Shown here one piece after another: positions 6,499-8,825 of a DNA stretch of 8,825 bases; positions within the stretch are counted from its first letter, which is position 1, and the number at the start of each line of letters is the position of its first letter. The stretch spans positions 1-8,825 of the forward strand of contig CAMDRY010000110.1 of the NCBI GenBank assembly GCA_945906975.1. The letters run 5' to 3'. A model generated the notes under the pieces. The model had not been told where the DNA came from. It did no database searches and worked only from the letters and a program-made list of their open reading frames with translations. Origin of the DNA: Bordetella parapertussis (GTDB lineage Bacteria; Pseudomonadota; Gammaproteobacteria; Burkholderiales; SG8-39). The translations under genes were made by a program, and so were the position numbers.

Positions 6499-6527
6499 AT
6501 TCTAGCGTGCCGCCGCGGGATTGTCAG
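6499..6527 (-). promoter_or_regulatory. Candidate sigma70 promoter for the second gntR gene
   Basis: On the minus strand there is a -35 CTGACA (6527-6522, 5 of 6 to consensus), an exact 17-bp spacer and a -10 TAGAAT (6504-6499, 5 of 6). The start would be near 6492, giving a leader of about 75 nt that contains the 15-bp repeats. It is divergent from the VOC promoter, with the two -35 elements about 28 bp apart. Confidence 0.6.
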
Positions 6528-6554
6528 GGCTTTATGCATGCTTTGTGACAATAA

Positions 6555-6586
6555 TTGCATTCAAATTTTAATTCGTGTATACATAA
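6555..6586 (+). promoter_or_regulatory. Candidate promoter with overlapping GntR-type operator upstream of the VOC gene
   Basis: There is a -35 TTGCAT (6555-6560), a 17-bp spacer and a -10 TATACA (6578-6583). The -10 lies within the perfect palindrome TGTATACA (6576-6583), part of GTGTATACATAA (6575-6586), so a bound repressor would block RNA polymerase. The same 12-mer with one change occurs, inverted, at 8160-8171. A second dyad, TTGTGACAA (6543-6551), sits just upstream of the -35. The transcription start would be near 6590, about 58 nt before the ATG. Confidence 0.6.
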
Positions 6587-6647
6587 GGACTTGCGCAAAT
6601 CCGATCCGAATCGCGCGGATTAACAACCCCATCCCAAGGAGCGCCGC

Positions 6648-7145
6648 ATGAGCACCGAGCAAACCCAAAAAGACAAACCGAAACTGCGTCATATCGCCAT
6701 TTCGGTTCCCGACCCGTGGAAGGCAGCAGAGTTTTACCAGAAGGCTTTTGGCATGGAAAAAATCGGTGAAACGGATTCGAGCCTGGCCCGCGGCGTGTAT
6801 CTGATCGACGGCGTCATCAACCTCGCCCTGCTCAACTACAAGACCGACCAGGCGGCCGGCGAAGATCGCGGCCGCAAGTTCGTGGGCCTGCACCATTTTG
6901 GTTTCTGGGTCGATGACATGGCTGCGGCGCGCCAGCGCATCGAGGACGCCGGCGGCTCCTGGTACATGGGCGAGGTGCCGGTCAAGGGCAACATTTTTTA
7001 CGAAGTGAAGTTCCGCGACCCCAACGGCGTGGTGATGGATATCACCGCCAACGGCTGGGGCGGCGCATCTAAGGACGCCGCACCCGGTGCCAAAGGACCG
7101 GGCCTGCGCCACCCCGACCTCAAAGCCGACCGAACCGGTCTGTGA
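6648..7145 (+). CDS. VOC (vicinal oxygen chelate) fold protein, glyoxalase/dioxygenase superfamily
   Basis: A 165-aa single VOC module with two beta-alpha-beta-beta-beta repeats. The first begins LRHIAISVPDPWKAAEFYQKAFGM (13-36) and the second GLHHFGFWVDDMAAARQRIEDAGG (80-103). It ends with the typical FRDPNGVVMDI (122-132). Likely metal ligands are H15, H83 and D131, with E119 near the site; the usual acidic residue in the first repeat's last strand is not obvious (INLALLNYK). A Gly/Lys-rich tail (136-165) follows the fold. AAGGAG (6636-6641) sits 6 nt before the ATG, so the start is secure. The reaction cannot be read from the sequence: VOC proteins include isomerases, lyases, epimerases and extradiol dioxygenases. 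Its regulation is probably by the divergent GntR protein through the operator over its -10 element. It converges with the dehydrogenase, with 14 bp between stops. Confidence 0.88.
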   Translation: MSTEQTQKDKPKLRHIAISVPDPWKAAEFYQKAFGMEKIGETDSSLARGVYLIDGVINLALLNYKTDQAAGEDRGRKFVGLHHFGFWVDDMAAARQRIEDAGGSWYMGEVPVKGNIFYEVKFRDPNGVVMDITANGWGGASKDAAPGAKGPGLRHPDLKADRTGL

Positions 7146-7159
7146 TCCGCGTTCCGCCC

Positions 7160-8101
7160 TCAGCCGACCGGGGTAGGTACCGGTCGCCTGGAAAATTGCG
7201 CACCCAGGTTGGCGAGCAGCGAATCGAGTTGCGCGCGCAGCACTGCGGGCGAGCGACCGGCGATATGCGGGGTGAACATGACGTTGTCGCAGGCAAGCAA
7301 CTCTGCCGGCACTTCGGGTTCGCCATCTACGACATCGAGGCCGGCGCCGGCGATCCTGCCCGAGCGCAGTGCTTCGATCAGCGCGGCGGTATCGACCACG
7401 CTGCCACGGGCGATGTTGACGAACCAGCCCTGCGGACCAAGGGCATCGAGTACCGCGGCATTGACCAGGTGCCTGGTGGCCACGCCGCCGGGGCAGGCGG
7501 CGACGAGGTAATCGCTGTCCTCGGCCAACCCGAGCAGCGTCGGGAAGTGGCGCCAGGGCACATCAGTGCGCACATTGCGCGTGTGATAGCCGATTTGCAT
7601 GTCAAACGCCGCAGCGCGCCTGGCAATGTTCACGCCGATATTGCCCATGCCCAGTATGCCGAGGCGGCAGCCGTTGATGCTCGGACGTTCGATACGACTG
7701 GACTTCCATTTCCCCGCGCGCACCGCGGCGTTGGCCTGCACGAGGTTGCGCGCAAGCGCCAGCATGAAGGCAAGCGCGTGGTCGGCGACGTTCTCGTCGT
7801 TCACACCGGGCGCGTTGGCGACGACGATAGCGCGCGCGCGCGCGGCGGCGAGCTCAACGCCCTCGTAACCGGCGCCAAAGCAGCAGATGATTTCCAGTTG
7901 CGGCAGGCGCGCCATTTGCGCGGCGCTCAACCCGCTGCTGCCGTTGGTGACCACGCCGCGCACCGGCAGGCCGGCGACACGCTCCAGCGCATCGGGCGTG
8001 GGGCCCTCCGGCGCATGGTGAATGGTGAAGTGCGGGCGCAATTCCTCGATGAACACGTCCTTGAGCGGGATGACGACCCAGACGTCGGGCTTGGCAGCCA
8101 A
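7160..8101 (-). CDS. D-isomer-specific 2-hydroxyacid dehydrogenase, glyoxylate/hydroxypyruvate reductase-like
   Basis: Probably reduces a short 2-oxoacid such as glyoxylate or hydroxypyruvate with NAD(P)H. The 313-aa product shows the substrate-domain segment VTNGSSGL (51-58), FGAGYEGVEL (75-84), NAPGVNDENVADHALAFMLA (96-115), the dinucleotide loop GILGMGNIGVNIARR (148-162), and catalytic R232 (NIARGSVVD), E261 (DGEPEVP) and H279 (TPHIAGRS). Strand 2 of the Rossmann fold ends YHTRN (172-176) with no Asp and with Arg175, which favours NADPH. I start it at TTG 8101-8099 because GGAGG lies exactly 7 nt upstream and MAAKPDVWVV is a normal N-terminus. The open frame reaches an ATG at 8191, but the extra 30 residues run through the operator region and look unlike the family. 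It is divergent from the FAH gene across a 123-bp region. Confidence 0.9.
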   Translation of the reverse strand: MAAKPDVWVVIPLKDVFIEELRPHFTIHHAPEGPTPDALERVAGLPVRGVVTNGSSGLSAAQMARLPQLEIICCFGAGYEGVELAAARARAIVVANAPGVNDENVADHALAFMLALARNLVQANAAVRAGKWKSSRIERPSINGCRLGILGMGNIGVNIARRAAAFDMQIGYHTRNVRTDVPWRHFPTLLGLAEDSDYLVAACPGGVATRHLVNAAVLDALGPQGWFVNIARGSVVDTAALIEALRSGRIAGAGLDVVDGEPEVPAELLACDNVMFTPHIAGRSPAVLRAQLDSLLANLGAQFSRRPVPTPVG

Positions 8102-8159
8102 AATATAACCTCCATGAATTCGCAGTTGGAACAGACGGCATTCTGGCATGCGGCTGAAT

Positions 8160-8191
8160 TTACGTATACACATTCGCCCCTGCGTACACAC
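8160..8191. promoter_or_regulatory. Candidate operators in the dehydrogenase/FAH divergent region
   Basis: TTACGTATACAC (8160-8171) is the reverse complement of GTGTATACGTAA and matches the VOC-promoter site GTGTATACATAA at 11 of 12 positions. A second related element, GCGTACACAC (8182-8191), lies about 19 bp away. TATACA (8165-8170) could be the -10 for the FAH gene, as at the VOC promoter, but its -35 is poor. The site lies between both starts, so one regulator could control both genes. Confidence 0.5.
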
Positions 8192-8224
8192 GCGGGGCAG
8201 GCTTAATCAACCGGAGAACAAGCA

Positions 8225-8825
8225 ATGAACTGGCATGCAATGGGGCGCTACGCCGCCCCGGACGGGGAGCGCGTTGCGCTCATTCTGGATAGTGGTGTCT
8301 ATGATGCCGCAGCGACCGCAGAAACTCTGGGCATGTCGGCGACGGCGGCCTCGCCCTTGCGCGGCATCGCCGGGCTGCTCGCCGACTGGCCGGCTTCGAC
8401 CGCCGCGCTCGCCGGTGTTGCGGCGCGCGCCGTGGATGCCGCCGCACGCGGCACAATCAAGCCGCTAGCGGGGGTGCGCCTGCTCGCGCCCTACCAGCCG
8501 CAACGCATTTTCGCCGCAGCCTCCAATTATCAGGAGCACGCCAAAGAAATGGGCACCAAGCTCGCGGCGCGCACCGAACTGCAGCCGTACTTTTTTATGA
8601 AAGCCGACACCGCCGTTGTCGGTCCGGGGGACGCCGTGCGCATGCCCAAGGGCACACAAAAACTCGACTGGGAGGTCGAACTGGCCGCGGTCATCGGCCG
8701 CGGCGGGCGCGACATCGGCGTCGAACAGGCGCTGGCGTATGTCGCCGGCTACACCATACTCAATGACGTCAGCGCGCGCGACCTCAACCGCCGAAGCGAC
8801 TATCCATTCACCCACGACTGGTTTC
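8225..8825 (+). CDS. Fumarylacetoacetate hydrolase (FAH) family protein, 3' end beyond the window
   Basis: The frame is open from the ATG at 8225 through the right edge (200 codons visible; usual length about 280-340). GGAG at 8213-8216 sits 8 nt before the ATG. An N-terminal domain of about 90 residues is followed by the FAH catalytic domain: IFAAASNYQEHAKEMG (95-110, with H105), YFFMKADTAVVGPGDAV (122-138), LDWEVELAAVIGRGGRDI (148-164, metal ligands E150/E152) and YTILNDVSARDL (176-187, D181). The metal-binding ExE...D set is present, so it should be active. Members act as C-C hydrolases or decarboxylases on acylpyruvates, fumarylpyruvate or catechol meta-cleavage products, and some are annotated as ureidoglycolate lyase. 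The substrate cannot be chosen from sequence, although the neighbouring purine locus makes ureidoglycolate worth considering. Confidence 0.9.
   Translation, partial: MNWHAMGRYAAPDGERVALILDSGVYDAAATAETLGMSATAASPLRGIAGLLADWPASTAALAGVAARAVDAAARGTIKPLAGVRLLAPYQPQRIFAAASNYQEHAKEMGTKLAARTELQPYFFMKADTAVVGPGDAVRMPKGTQKLDWEVELAAVIGRGGRDIGVEQALAYVAGYTILNDVSARDLNRRSDYPFTHDWF

Noticed and set aside
7830..7844. A (GC)7 alternating run inside the dehydrogenase, considered for phase variation
   Set aside because: It encodes AARARA in a GC-rich coding region and is short; alternating GC runs of this size are expected by chance here.
7142..8206. A 354-codon plus-strand open frame over the dehydrogenase
   Set aside because: The minus-strand frame has the full GxGxxG, Arg, Glu and His set of a 2-hydroxyacid dehydrogenase. 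The plus frame is a low-complexity shadow and would cross the VOC stop and the operator region.
1..8825. Search for tRNA, rRNA, insertion sequences, transposases, integrases and attachment sites
   Set aside because: No such gene, terminal inverted repeat or target duplication was recognised on either strand; the block A/B junction shows gene decay but no mobile-element remains.

Overview
The window reads as a piece of a GC-rich proteobacterial chromosome. GC-rich third codon positions, tightly packed operons and FCD-type GntR regulators beside catabolic genes suggest a betaproteobacterium of the Burkholderiales type. That assignment is inferred from sequence style and gene content, not from any marker gene.

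Block A (1-5157) is a purine-ring degradation locus built around a divergent promoter region. The leftward arm, 740 down to 1, encodes OHCU decarboxylase (uraD) and 5-hydroxyisourate hydrolase (uraH, cut by the window edge). The rightward arm, 953-5157, encodes a GntR/FCD regulator, an allantoate amidohydrolase-type M20 hydrolase, a second, atypical M20 hydrolase and a PuuE-type allantoinase. Together they cover 5-hydroxyisourate -> OHCU -> S-allantoin -> allantoate -> ureidoglycine/ureidoglycolate. No urate oxidase or xanthine dehydrogenase is present in the window.

A junction follows at 5158-5759. It holds what looks like a decayed DUF2520 (Rossmann-associated) gene with its N-terminal half and a conserved internal segment missing, then a 14-bp perfect palindrome at the convergence with the next gene.

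Block B (5760-8825) is a second catabolic module. It has a leftward GntR/FCD regulator with a good sigma70-type promoter and a triple 15-bp repeat in its leader, a rightward VOC-fold protein, a leftward D-2-hydroxyacid dehydrogenase (glyoxylate/hydroxypyruvate reductase-like, probably TTG start), and a rightward fumarylacetoacetate hydrolase (FAH) family gene cut by the right edge.

The most interesting signals are as follows. (i) The second M20 enzyme lacks two of the five usual di-metal ligands yet sits between allC and puuE with tight translational spacing. (ii) GntR-like palindromic sites recur: TGTGTACA occurs twice, 22 bp apart, at the first regulator, and GTGTATAC(A/G)TAA occurs at both the VOC promoter and the dehydrogenase/FAH divergent promoter. 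(iii) Block B could take over at ureidoglycolate/glyoxylate, though that link rests only on adjacency and chemistry.
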